From Schistocephalus solidus (Eukaryota; Platyhelminthes; Cestoda; Diphyllobothriidea; Diphyllobothriidae), in contig WEDG01002512.1 in the NCBI GenBank assembly GCA_017591395.1, positions 42,872-106,871 on the forward strand: a DNA stretch of 64,000 nt. The letters run 5' to 3'. The notes under the pieces are model-generated. The model had not been told where the DNA came from. It was given only the letters and a program-made list of their open reading frames with translations, and did no database searches. Numbering within the stretch: the first letter of the stretch is position 1; the number at the start of each line of letters is the position of its first letter. Positions 12,100-21,163 of the stretch are shown here, in pieces. The position numbers were made by a program, and so were the translations under genes.

Positions 12100-13550
12100 T
12101 CTTCAAACTAGGCCTACGTGACAGTCTAAAGGACGTTAAAATCATAACAAAAAGGGAGATTTCCAGACTGAACGATTGGTTTGTTAGTCAGCTTTTTGAC
12201 TCTCCCTCCTCACCTTCTTTTCATCTTACTTCTTCTGAAATCAGGAGCAATCGTATGCGTCTAACTGGCAAATGCAGCAAACTGTCACATGTCGATATTG
12301 ATTAAATAATGAACATTTAATCCAAACTTCCAGTGGCTCCTATCGACACCCAAATAATTTAGCTACTGCCAAGTGTCTTTTCTTCTGTGTCAGTGGCAAA
12401 AGTGGAGAAACACCTTAAAAATTTCCATGGTTTAACAGCTGCTTGGCCGAATGGTGTCTCACCACTTATCTTGATCTCTTACTGCCCTCAGATTGCCCCT
12501 GTTTTGACACACTTTATCTACATGTTCTTTATGTTGTCTTAGATTCTTGACGTTTGGCGTGTCTCGCCAGCGCTAACCAAATATGAATTTTTAATTCCGA
12601 ATCCCCAAAAATTGAATTAATTTAAGTCCTTAATCTTTAAATCCAATCGGCTGTTCTTTTGCTTTACTGAAGCTTGATGAACGAGTCGCTTTACATATAA
12701 TTATGCCATTCGTATCCAATTTCTCAGACCCCTTACAATTCACATAAAAGGCCAGGCCAGTACCCTAGATGCAGTTGATCTTTTGATCCATTCCGCTCTA
12801 AGAGATTTAGACAAGAGCTGTCGTTCGTACGCATGTGTATTTCTTGACTTCTCTTCTGCTTTCAATACTATCTCGCGCTGTCTTCCCCTTAACAAAACAT
12901 CCACATGTGACTTACCCGGGTGAGCTTTGTCTTGGCACGAAGACTATTTTACTTCCCGCACTCAATTCATACAATCTGGCAGATGCAAATCTACAGTCCT
13001 TCCCAACGACTGTGGTGTTCTTCAAGGCACCATCCTATCCTCTCACCTATTCTTCCACCGCACTGACGATTTGAGATCACCAAACGACTATCTGTACATT
13101 AAATAGGCCGAAGATATGATTGATGTCTACCTCCCTAAAAATCAGACACAGCTCCAGTCTCAGAAAGTTTGCCTGGGCCATATATCAGCATGATCATCCG
13201 ATAATGGTCTTTAACTTAACCATGAGAAATGTGTCCAATGTGTCTTTCGCCTGCAACCCTCTCCTCGTCTCAAATTCTCAGCCATTCCTCCCAACGAGGT
13301 ATCCTCTTGCCGGTACCGTGGCGTTACTATGATATTCAATCTTTTACCCTCCCTTCATGCGTGAATAGGTTGAACTACAGAAGATGAGAGTGGAACTGTC
13401 TCCCCATAAGATGTTCATTTTTAACCTTTCGATAATTGCATAATCTGTAAACTTATCCTATTCCCTCAGTGAATGGAGCTATTTTTTGTGAAAATTTTGA
13501 ATGATAATTTTAAAATAAAGCATATTCCTCCCTCTCTCTCACGGGTGTAA
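12100..13550 (+). mobile_element. Rex1/L2-like LINE, 5'-truncated, RT and 3' end
   Basis: RT-like sequence reads from about 12400. It has AAWPNGVSPLILISYCPQI, then QASTLDAVDLLIHSALRDLD near 12760-12810, then FLDFSSAFNTI near 12840-12875. Next come GVLQGTILSPHLFF near 13015-13060 and a damaged Y.K.AEDM near 13095 in place of YADD. The 3' end at 13500-13548 reads AATAAAGCATATTCCTCC and finishes in a CT microsatellite. It matches the 3' end of the nested insertion at 19409-21158 (opposite strand). The FLDFSSAFNTI type of motif is characteristic of the L2/Rex1 branch. Several stops are present; inactive. Confidence 0.85.
12565..12600 (+). repeat. 36-bp fragment of the 3'-anchored retroposon inside RT
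   Basis: The sequence GCTAACCAAATAT followed by GAATTTTTAATTCCGA matches the last 36 bp of the repeat seen at 16055-16404, 24938-25333 and 63053-63291. Compared with the sister LINE at 20820 (minus strand), about 25 bp are extra here between the DVWR codons and the LIPNP codons. This fits insertion of an extremely 5'-truncated copy; chance similarity cannot be excluded. Confidence 0.4.
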
Positions 13551-13629
13551 AAGAACCACAGACCGACAAGTCGGTTGAACAAATTGCTGATAGAAGCTAA
13601 GAGATGAGTTACAGGAAGCGGCTAAGAAG

Positions 13630-13715
13630 AAGAAGAGAGGATCCCTGGAACATGGTGTTTATTGGTCTGAGTTTCGGATTTACTCTCGAACTCATCATCA
13701 GAGACAGTTGCAGAG
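13630..13715 (-). repeat. inverted copy of the hammerhead-like pLTR motif
   Basis: On the minus strand CTGATGA (13701-13695) is followed by a decayed hairpin and then GAAAC (13675-13671) and TCAGACCAATAA. The flanks CAACTGTCT before it and CACCATGTTCCAG after it match the plus-strand copy at 14664-14735. Stem I bases GTCT and AGAC are complementary in this copy. Confidence 0.5.
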
Positions 13716-13849
13716 TAAGGGTAAGAGATGCACAAGGTGAGTAGATTTAGAGTACGTAGTGGGCAAGTGATCGCATGCTTATTTCTCCCGCGATCACCAC
13801 TGGGGTCATAATTTATGCAGTGATAGCTTGGTCATCCATGTCCGTTTGT

Positions 13850-14208
13850 TAGATCTGGGGCAGTTGTGGAGAAAATAACTTCACCAGAGAAACTGGGAAA
13901 TTACTCTGGACGCAATTGGCCAAGCACGAAGCTGCGGTGATTATGGCGAGCCCTTCTGCACATGAAGAACGTTTCAGACGCCATCAGCCACCTTCTCCCT
14001 CCACTTAAAGTTGGGGTTGCACACTGACCAGAAACAACTATCGGGCGCCGAGTAATGAGGCCAAAAGACCCACTGCTATGGCAAGGAACGTCTGGCGTTA
14101 TTTACTGGATCTGGCGCAGTTTTGGAGAAAACAACTTCCTCAGCGAAACCGGGAGATTTTTCTGCAGGCGAATGTTTGAGCACGCAGCTGCGGCGAAGAG
14201 GAAAGACG
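13850..14208 (+). repeat. diverged direct duplication, period about 253 bp
   Basis: Segment 13850-13955 (GATCTGGGGCAGTTGTGGAG, then AACTTC, GCACGAAGCTGCGG) resembles 14103-14208 (GATCTGGCGCAGTTTTGGAG, then AACTTC, GCACGCAGCTGCGG) at roughly 75% identity. The duplication lies inside the Penelope-like remnant. Confidence 0.6.
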
Positions 14209-14415
14209 CTTACTCTAAAGTTGCAGCTCACTTGACAGAACCGAACATATTTTAAAGTGTGATGAGGTCAAAATCCTCGGAAGAGTTGATAAACACATGA
14301 GCCGCGAGCTGCTCGAGTCATGATTCTCAGGCCCACGGTCCATTAGGAATGGCAATGAATTCCCGTTCCCGTATTCTGTGTTTAGACATCGCCTGAGCAG
14401 GGAAATGGATAACGT
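14170..14415 (+). pseudogene. Penelope-like GIY-YIG endonuclease, C-terminal part
   Basis: The upstream frame has MFEHAAAAKRKDAYSKVAAH, the arginine/histidine-rich helix seen in Penelope nucleases (R.HEH..AV). After a frameshift it reads DEVKILGR at 14261, then MSRELLES, an in-frame TGA where family members usually have Trp, then FSGPRSIRNGNEFPFPYSVF and RHRLSREMDN. The (W)FSGP.SIN-like block followed by P.PYSV/L.R is the usual C-terminal end of PLE endonucleases in flatworms, to my knowledge. The early GIY and YIG residues are not found. A stop and a frameshift make this a pseudogene. Confidence 0.7.
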
Positions 14416-14626
14416 TGGTAGTAAGTAGGTGAATAACACCTCCCTTAACATTGAGCCAAATTGCAGGGTCAGTATCACGCCCATATCCAACATAGATTAT
14501 GAAATCAGGGCAATTCAAGTCTCGGATGCGGACAGCAAAGCTATCATCGCATCAATTATGAACACCAGCGGTGATCGCGAGAGCTGATAATTGTAGTATG
14601 CATGTGATAACGTGGCCACTACGTGC

Positions 14627-14634
14627 TATAAATA
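14627..14634 (+). promoter_or_regulatory. TATA box in the Penelope-like terminal repeat
   Basis: TATAAATA lies 43 bp upstream of the hammerhead-like motif. In a terminal repeat this is where an internal promoter would be expected. No start site was verified. Confidence 0.4.
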
Positions 14635-14663
14635 CTGTTCACCTTGTGCATCTATCGCTCTTT

Positions 14664-14735
14664 CCTGCAACTGTCTCTGATGATGGGCTCGAGAGAGAAT
14701 CCGAAAAAGTCAGGCCAATAAGCACCATGTTCCAG
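14664..14735 (+). other. hammerhead-ribozyme-like motif
   Basis: CTGATGA (14677-14683) is followed by a T, a potential stem II (GGGCTC with GAATCC, imperfect here), GAAA (14703-14706) and GTC (14709-14711). These are the conserved core elements in the right order. Helix III would be nearly absent, as reported for minimal Penelope-type hammerheads that may act as dimers. An extra T between CTGATGA and stem II and decay of stem I weaken the call. Confidence 0.4.
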
Positions 14736-14849
14736 CCATTGCCTCTTCTACTTCGTCTGGATATGCCTGGGCGTAGTGAATACGGGAATCACCAGAGAGG
14801 GTGTTGGTACGGTCGCTAAGTCAGATTGGAATAGACTGCATAGTGCATA

Positions 14850-15056
14850 TGCCTCTAAAATGTAAATAGGTACCGGACTGCCTTGGTTTAACGCTTTTTC
14901 TAACAGATTAAACTTCATTTAATTACGTAAATTTAATAGCTTTTGTAATGTTGAGTTTTCCAGCAGGTCTACTTAAAATCTGTTTTTTTGTGATTATAGC
15001 TCAAAGGCGTAAGCCTATTTTTCTCAAATACACTGAACTGAACTGAAAAAAATTAA
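14850..15056 (+). repeat. LINE 3' UTR end with CTGAA tail
   Basis: The segment has no ORF. It contains a small hairpin (AAGGCGTAAGCC, 15004-15015) and ends in ACTGAACTGAACTGAAAAAA. The same CTGAACTGAA-type ending occurs at 18080 and 26470 after LINE C-terminal codons, so this is a 5'-truncated 3' end of a related CR1-like LINE. Confidence 0.55.
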
Positions 15057-15430
15057 ATGAGCTAAGTGAATTCGGTTAGGTTTTTTATCGTTGGTGACCG
15101 AGATACCTGACAGGCCTTCTTTATGACTGCTTTTAGAATTTTACCGTGCTCACTTTAGTACAATTGAGTAATGTGTAGGTTACATACATTGAATTAAGTG
15201 GATTTCTCTTTAGTACCAAAAAAGTACGAATCCACAGCCAGTACTCCTAAAGAGCGAGTTTCGGCAGACCTTTAACTGTTCCAGTGTCTCCTCGAGGAAC
15301 TTCTGCATCCCAGTGAGGATGTTTTGGCTCTGAAGACCTTCAGACTTGGAAAGTGACAAATCAACATATCAGAGGAGCGACGCCCCCGACCACTTAAGGT
15401 AGTGTTAGCTAATCAATAATAAGCCAACCT
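15057..15430. other. spacer without recognised content
   Basis: No gene or repeat family was identified here on either strand. Confidence 0.4.
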
Positions 15431-17510
15431 TATTCACTCACGAAGATTCCGAATCAAGGACACATATCGCGGAATTTTTTTAACCAGATTACACACTAAC
15501 AGAGATAATAAAACGTCAAAAATTAGTTCTGGAATTGAGAACAAGATTGCAGAATGCGGAGACCAACGAAGTGATCTACAATGATCAGATACTGCAGCAT
15601 CCTCCCCTAATTCATTGGACAAAACCAATTTGAATGAGGGCACAATAGGTTCTGTAAATGGAGGATCAGGCTGCACCGTAATAAAGACTTCTCAGATATG
15701 TGAAACACAAATTTGTTTACACTTATGTACAAAGTATACTGTTAAAAGTAGATGAATTGAAAATCCACCCGTGCAAAATTCCCCCGACATCATCTCTTTC
15801 ACAGAAACCTGGTTGTCTGAAAACGCATATAACCGCAAATCGGCATTACCAGGATTTAAATTGTTTCGAACGGATAGAAGAGGGCTTCAGGGAGGAGGCA
15901 TCGTTACCTACGTAAACACAGAGTTATTGTGTCAGAAAAAACGAAACAGTTTGCATGCAGCTTCAAAACTACTTGGATCCTTATAAAGTTGCCAGGGTCA
16001 CATGGTTTTGAGGTTCTGACCGTCTATCGGCCACCAAGAATTCAGCCTGAGGCTATTCACTGACGCCTTTTCTCGAGATTTGGTTTCATGCGCCATAGTG
16101 ATCCATATCTCATTCTGAAATGCTACTGCAGTCCTGGCCTACCATACCACCTTACCTTATTCGAAAATGGAGGCCTATTGAACTCTGCCTCTATTTTAAA
16201 GGTAGGAGTTTTTCACTGCCTATTTTCTAGTTCACTATTAATTTCAAAACATCACTAACTGTTGACCTAACAGGACAAGTTCTGCCTACATTACTAAATA
16301 TTTTTACATTTGATCTGCAAAAATTGTCATAATTTTATTTCGTTACTAAAATTTGTTTAGACAGTGCCTTGCCGGCGATAACCATATAAAAATTCTAAAA
16401 AATGAAGACCAAATTTAACAATATAGACTGGGATTTTGCCATGTTTGAGGATAATATCAAGCTATAGAGTGTCATCCGAACTGAAGCTGGCGTAGAGCAT
16501 TTGCAGACGAACCTAAACCGGCTTCAACAATGGTAGAGGTACTGGGTTTAACCGTTCAATGAGGACAAATGCACTATTCTACTATTCGGTAGACCCAACA
16601 CTCTGAACTGCTTGGATTACTGCCTGAATGGTGTACCACTGCAAGGAGTGGACGAGCAGAAGAACTTTGGAATGTGGATCAAGGCCTCGCTTAAACACTC
16701 GTTGCATTGTTCAAAGGTAGCCAAGTCTTCGATGTCTGTCCTGTACCTAGCCAATCGGGCTTTCTCTGCCTTTGATAAAAACTGCTTCACCCCAGTCTTT
16801 CAAACTGCTGTACGACCGCAACTTGAGTTCACTATCCAATCATGGAGACCCTGGACCGCTAAGGACCTCAGTATCCTGAAAAATGTTCAAAGGCATGCCA
16901 CCAAACTTGCGGCTGGACAGGGCTCATTACCCTATGAAACACGGTTGTCTAATCTTTACCTCATCCCCTTGTGTTACAGGCAGCTACGAGGTGACCTGAT
17001 ACAAACATTCAGCATCATGCGCGCTCAGGACGGCTGTATAATACCTGGAGATTTCTTTCAGTTAGCAACAAACACGAACTTGATAAGTCATCCATTTAAA
17101 CTTCGCGTGACTGGGGCCAGACTCGACAAACGAAAGTTCTTCTGCTCGAACCATGTGGCCAAATATTGGAATGCTCTGCCTCTGGATGTTCTTAGGTCTG
17201 CTTCCATTGTGGTCTTTAAGAAGAAACTGCATTGGTATAGCAGTGCCCACTATGATACCACCCGAGCAATTTGGTCTTGTCTCAGATGAACGAATTCTGA
17301 TTGTTACAACATTGCTTGCTATATTTCAGTACCCATTTAACGAACTTTTTATATCAAATTCGTTGCATATGCTCGCTGACATCAACCATCTAACTCACCG
17401 GATGTTTGCGAACATGCAATTGTATGTACTTATACTAATATTAATATGTGAGTAGCCATTTATGTAAGCTCTTGTTTTCTGCATGCAATTATGTAAACCA
17501 TCTTCGACAG
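15430..17510 (+). mobile_element. CR1-like LINE, internally deleted and interrupted
   Basis: The endonuclease N-terminus is seen at 15707-15770 (FVYTYVQSILLKVDELKI) and, in another frame, SPDIISFTETWLSEN at 15775. At about 16020 the EN reading ends (LPGSHGFEVLTVYRPP) and a 350-bp repeat follows (16055-16404). The LINE resumes downstream of the RT catalytic site near 16410. From 16612 a long open frame (225 codons) carries the CR1 C-terminal region: QKNFGMWIKASLK, then RPQLEFTIQSWRPW, then YRQLRGDLIQTFSIM, then KYWNALPLDVL. The RT palm is therefore deleted. The 3' UTR runs to about 17510. Confidence 0.8.
16055..16404 (+). repeat. 3'-anchored retroposon, copy 1
   Basis: This segment shares blocks with 24938-25333 and, inverted, with 63053-63291. 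They include ATTCTGAAATGCTACT, AACTCTGCCTC, ACTGTTGAC.TA.CAGGACA, TTTATTTCGTTACTAA and the end CTTGCCGG.G.TAACCA. The different copies share the 3' end and differ at the 5' end, as expected of 5'-truncated retroposons. No ORF is evident. Confidence 0.7.
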
Positions 17511-17514
17511 CGTT

Positions 17515-18130
17515 CCAAGGATAGTACCGCCAGAGGCGGGTGACAAAAATATCTAAAGGCCTGCGATCGCTTACCTATGAAGATAGACTATCGACCCTCA
17601 ACCTATTTCCACTTTCCTACAGGCAGCTATGAGGAGATCCCATACTAAACTTTCACATTATGAATGGCCTGGACTTTGCTTCATTCCCAATATTTTTTTC
17701 ACTCTGACTAGCTCGCCCACCTTGCGAGGTCACCCTTTAAAACCACACACGGGTACAGGAAGGGTCCATGGATGCAATTATTTCTTCAGTAACAGAGCGG
17801 TTGCAGCGTGGAACGCTCTGCCCGCGGATGCTGTTTTCTCTAGGACCTTGAATTCCTTGAAGCGCAAACTCGACGCTTACCAACCCGCCCTTATAGTCAA
17901 ATTGCATGTAATTATGCTACTCACAATACTTCAGTGGTCTTTAAGTGCATTTTGTCGACTAGCCAGTGGCCATGTCATTATTGAAACGTATTTTCCAGCT
18001 TTCCTATGAATCGATGCTTTCTTAGCCACTTTGAAACAAAAAGGAAGCTCAAAGGCATTCACCTTTGTTTCATCTAATAAAACTGAACTGAAAATGAACC
18101 GAACTGATCTATTTTTAATAAAGAAAAAGT
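17515..18130 (+). mobile_element. CR1-like LINE C-terminus and 3' UTR (copy A)
   Basis: The reading ISKGLRSLTYEDRLSTLNLF, then LSYRQL, then FSNRAVAAWNALPADAVF is the CR1 C-terminal region. It is followed by a 3' UTR with AATAAAACTGAACTG (about 18080) and a second AATAAA near 18118. The 5' part is missing in this copy. Confidence 0.7.
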
Positions 18131-18762
18131 TGACCTGCATATGGAATCATCCCTGAGTTGTCTTTAGGCTAGAATTGGGGTGGGGTTGGGGCAGGGTGTT
18201 GGTTCCTTAGGAAATAGGGTGGGAAAAATGCGATTCGAATTTTTAGGCACCGATTCTTGGCCGATCCTCGGCGCCGACTCTAAACAGAATCATGTGACTA
18301 ACTCGGCATAGGATCGGTGTAGAATGTTCGACACTTCTGGTTAAATTCGGCCTAGATTCGGCTCCAAATTGTTATTACGGATGCTATTTGTCAGATGGTT
18401 GATTATGTTGCTCAAGCAAACGCATTTGTTCTCATTTAATTGTTTTTTTCCATAATTTTGCAGCGAATTGAATTAAGGTTGATTGTCTGCAACTGCTTAC
18501 GGTGGAATTACTGCCTCTTTTATTCACCAGTATGTTCCTTGTTGATTTTTGACCGGCGGACAAACCATCTGCTTCCAACAAGGCTTGGAAAATTATGAAA
18601 ACCAGTTTGGCTAGTTAGCCAGTAAGCTGCTTCAGCAATTTCTTCAGCATTTCAAACGTGTTCCTAACTAGCCAGCACTAATTTAAGGGCTTGAAGACGT
18701 GAAAATCTGGCATGTTTCCCGAGCGTTTTCCGAGTGGCATGACCTTAAGCACCACAAATTCT

Positions 18763-19077
18763 TCAGTGGGTTTCAGAAATACTTCCGATGGACGACGAGG
18801 TAGCCGAGCCTTGTCCCCTGGATTTCGTGGCTGGCGATTCGGGAAGCCCGTAAATTACGACACATTGAACTTTGTCCGATGATAGTATCCTTTCCACAGT
18901 GATTCCGTGCCGTGAGATATTTGCCATGTCGTATGTGACAAACGTGCATCTGTTGAGTCGCAACGTCTTATATTTTTCCCTACACGAAATTCCGATCGTC
19001 TTATGTTTGTGGTCTAAATATGGTTCTCTCTTCACGATCCTTGGTACCATTTTTGAGGGAAAGTTGTCTTCATTCAC
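18763..19077 (-). pseudogene. LINE ORF1-like fragment, minus strand (copy A)
   Basis: This 104-codon minus-strand frame contains DKVQCVVIYGLPESPATKS. It resembles the ECLIFQGLLESDA segment of the ORF1 at 10168-9527 and the xxxGLPES motif of CR1 ORF1 proteins generally. It ends soon after in Ser/Gly-rich sequence, so only the N-terminal portion would be present. A plus-strand frame overlaps it, and the coding strand of the overlap is not certain. Confidence 0.35.
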
Positions 19078-19403
19078 TTCTCAACAATGCGTGAAACTAG
19101 AGCCTTTCATAAACATGGTCAGTACCAAGTCAATTGACCGACGTAAGAGAAGTTTCAATTTTACTTTAAAACACGTCCCCAAGAGTAAAATCCCCCTGGA
19201 CGTTGCATTTCATTTCCTTTACTCATGCGGCTTTAACTTTCAAGTCGCTGAAGCTAAAAGGTTGTCTTCCCGTAGCAAAAACCCGCCAGTTCTGGTCAAA
19301 CGTTTTTCAGCGATTGAAGTTGACCTTATTTTCTCTAAACATGAGCACTCAGCTCAATATTTGAAAAAAACAAGTTGTTTATCTGTAGAGATAAAACCAC
19401 AAT

Positions 19404-19408
19404 GGAAC
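19404..19408 (+). repeat. target-site duplication, left (GGAAC)
   Basis: GGAAC lies directly before the nested LINE and again directly after it at 21159-21163. The paralogous empty site at 27790 has GGAAC once. Confidence 0.75.
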
Positions 19409-21158
19409 AGAGCGAGAGAGAGAGAGGAATACGCTTTATTTTGAAGTATCATTCAAAATTTTCAGCAAAAATATAAACGGCTCCATTCACTAAGATAATA
19501 GGATAAGTAAACATAATATACAAGAATCAAAGAGTCGAAAATGGACATCTAGCGGGGAGACAGTTCTAGTCTGAGCTTTTTTATTTCAGTCTCTTCACAC
19601 GTAAGGTAGCGTGCTAGAAATGGCAAAACGGAGCGCTGGTATGCCGTTGTACGGCATGCTATATGGCGAAAGCCTCGGCGCATCGGACGGGAAGACTTCA
19701 CAGCAATCAGTTCAGAGTGGAGGGGATGGGTTTCATCATCAAGGATTCGCCCAGTGAATTGTTTGACTGTCGTAAAGTGCCGTTATGCTATCAAATCCAC
19801 TAAAACAGTATAAGAAACACCAGCAGCAGAAGAGAGCATTCGGAGAATACGTTTTAAAATCAAAAAATCCTTTTTAAGCAAGGCTGGAAAAAAATCACGG
19901 GAGAGCAATAAAGGATGAGTGGAAGAACACATGCCTCTATAAATCGCCAGATAAGGGCCTGAGGTGTGTGATAGGAACGTAAACGGCGAATATAATATAA
20001 AAGTTTACGAATTTTTGTAAAAAAAGAGCATCGATATGTTGGGAGAATGAAAGATTCGATGTCAGAGTTACGCCAAGGTACCGAAAAAGAGGATACCTCG
20101 TTGGGAAGGACGGCTGAGAATTGAGAACTAGGGGATGGTCGCAGGTGAAAAACACATTGGACAGACTTCTCATGGTTCAGTTGAAGGCCATTATCTGACG
20201 ACCAGGCTGCAACATGGTCAAGGCCATCCTTCAGACACTGGAGATGTGTCTGATTTTTTTAAGAGGATGACCAACAACCATGTCATCGGCATATTTGATG
20301 TACAGACAGTCATTTGGTGACCTCAAATCATCAGTGTGAATGGAAAAGAGGTGAGGGGATAAGATGGCACCTTGAAGAACACCGCAGTTGTTTGGAAGGA
20401 CAGTAGACTTCCGCTTGCCGGATTGTACGAATTGAGTGCGGGAAGTAAAAATAATCTTCAAGCCAAGAGACAACCCAGCCGGGAGAGCCAGACGCGGATG
20501 TTTTTATTAAGAAGGAGATGGCGCGGGATGGTGTTGAAGGCAGAGGAGTAGTCAAGAAATGCGCATGCGTACGCGCGGCAGCCCTTATCTAAATCTCGTA
20601 GAGCCGAATGTACTACAAGGGCAACAGCATCTAGGGTACTACGCTGGGCCTTATAGGCAAATTGTAATGGGTCGGAAAAAATTGGAGGAAAAAGGCTTAA
20701 TTGTATCGAGAGCGACTCGTTCAGCAATCTTCAGTAAAGCGGAAGAGCAGGCTATTAGACGGAAAGATTTAGGACCAAAATTAGCTGACTTTTTAGGGAT
20801 GGGAGTGATTCTTACTGAACGCCAAATGTCAGGGATCTTTGACTCCATGAAGGACATGTTTATAAGGTGTGTCAAAATAGGGGAAATCTGAGAGTAGCAG
20901 TATTTTAAAACAAATGGTGAGACTTCATCCGGCCCAGCAGCAGTTGAACAACGAACATTTTTCAGATGTTTCTCCACTGTTGCCACTGACACGGGAGAAA
21001 AAACGCTTGGTAGTAACAAAAAGGTTGTTTGTGGGGGGATTGGAGTCAGTAGAAGTATGGATAAAATGTTTGTTTAGATCGTCTAAATCAGCATCAACAT
21101 GTGCCAGTTTACCACATTGGCCAGTGAGACGCTTAAGATTCCTCCAGAGTTCAGCAGA
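19409..21158 (-). mobile_element. nested Rex1/L2-like LINE, 5'-truncated, minus strand
   Basis: On the minus strand the element starts with SAELWRNLKRLTGQCGKLAH near 21155. It continues with CSTAAGPDEVSPFVLKYCYS and IPDIWRSVRITPIPKKSA. Then follow LQFAYKAQRSTLDAVALVVH, FLDYSSAFNTIPRHLL, GVLQGAILSPHLFS and YADDM (about 20290). The 3' end reads AAAATAAAGCGTATTCC and a CT microsatellite (19409-19430). It is bounded by GGAAC duplications. RT motifs, polyadenylation-type signal and microsatellite tail place it with L2/Rex1-like LINEs. It is a sister of the copy at 12100-13550 and the 3' end at 34805. Confidence 0.9.
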
Positions 21159-21163
21159 GGAAC
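21159..21163 (+). repeat. target-site duplication, right (GGAAC)
   Basis: Right copy of the 5-bp duplication flanking the nested LINE. Confidence 0.75.

Larger units (their letters stand above)
10500..12100. other. spacer between elements, with a SINE-like head
   Basis: No gene was recognised. The first few hundred bases may be 5' UTR of the minus-strand CR1 element. A 21-bp tandem duplication lies at 11034-11069 and a tRNA-like SINE head at 11382-11456. From about 11600 on, weak retroelement-like reading (PLTLLGLDDIVSFNT) may belong to the 5' part of the next LINE but is too damaged to call. Confidence 0.4.
13630..14830 (+). mobile_element. Penelope-like element remnant with terminal hammerhead-like repeats
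   Basis: A GIY-YIG endonuclease C-terminal part (14170-14415) is followed by about 250 bp of non-coding DNA, a TATA box (14627-14634) and a hammerhead-like motif (14671-14712). A related motif sits on the opposite strand at 13630-13715. Penelope-like retroelements are known to carry terminal repeats (pLTRs), sometimes inverted, with hammerhead ribozymes, and to encode RT plus a GIY-YIG nuclease. The RT part is not recognisable here. Between the two motifs lies a diverged duplication (about 13850-13955 and 14103-14208). Inactive. Confidence 0.65.
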
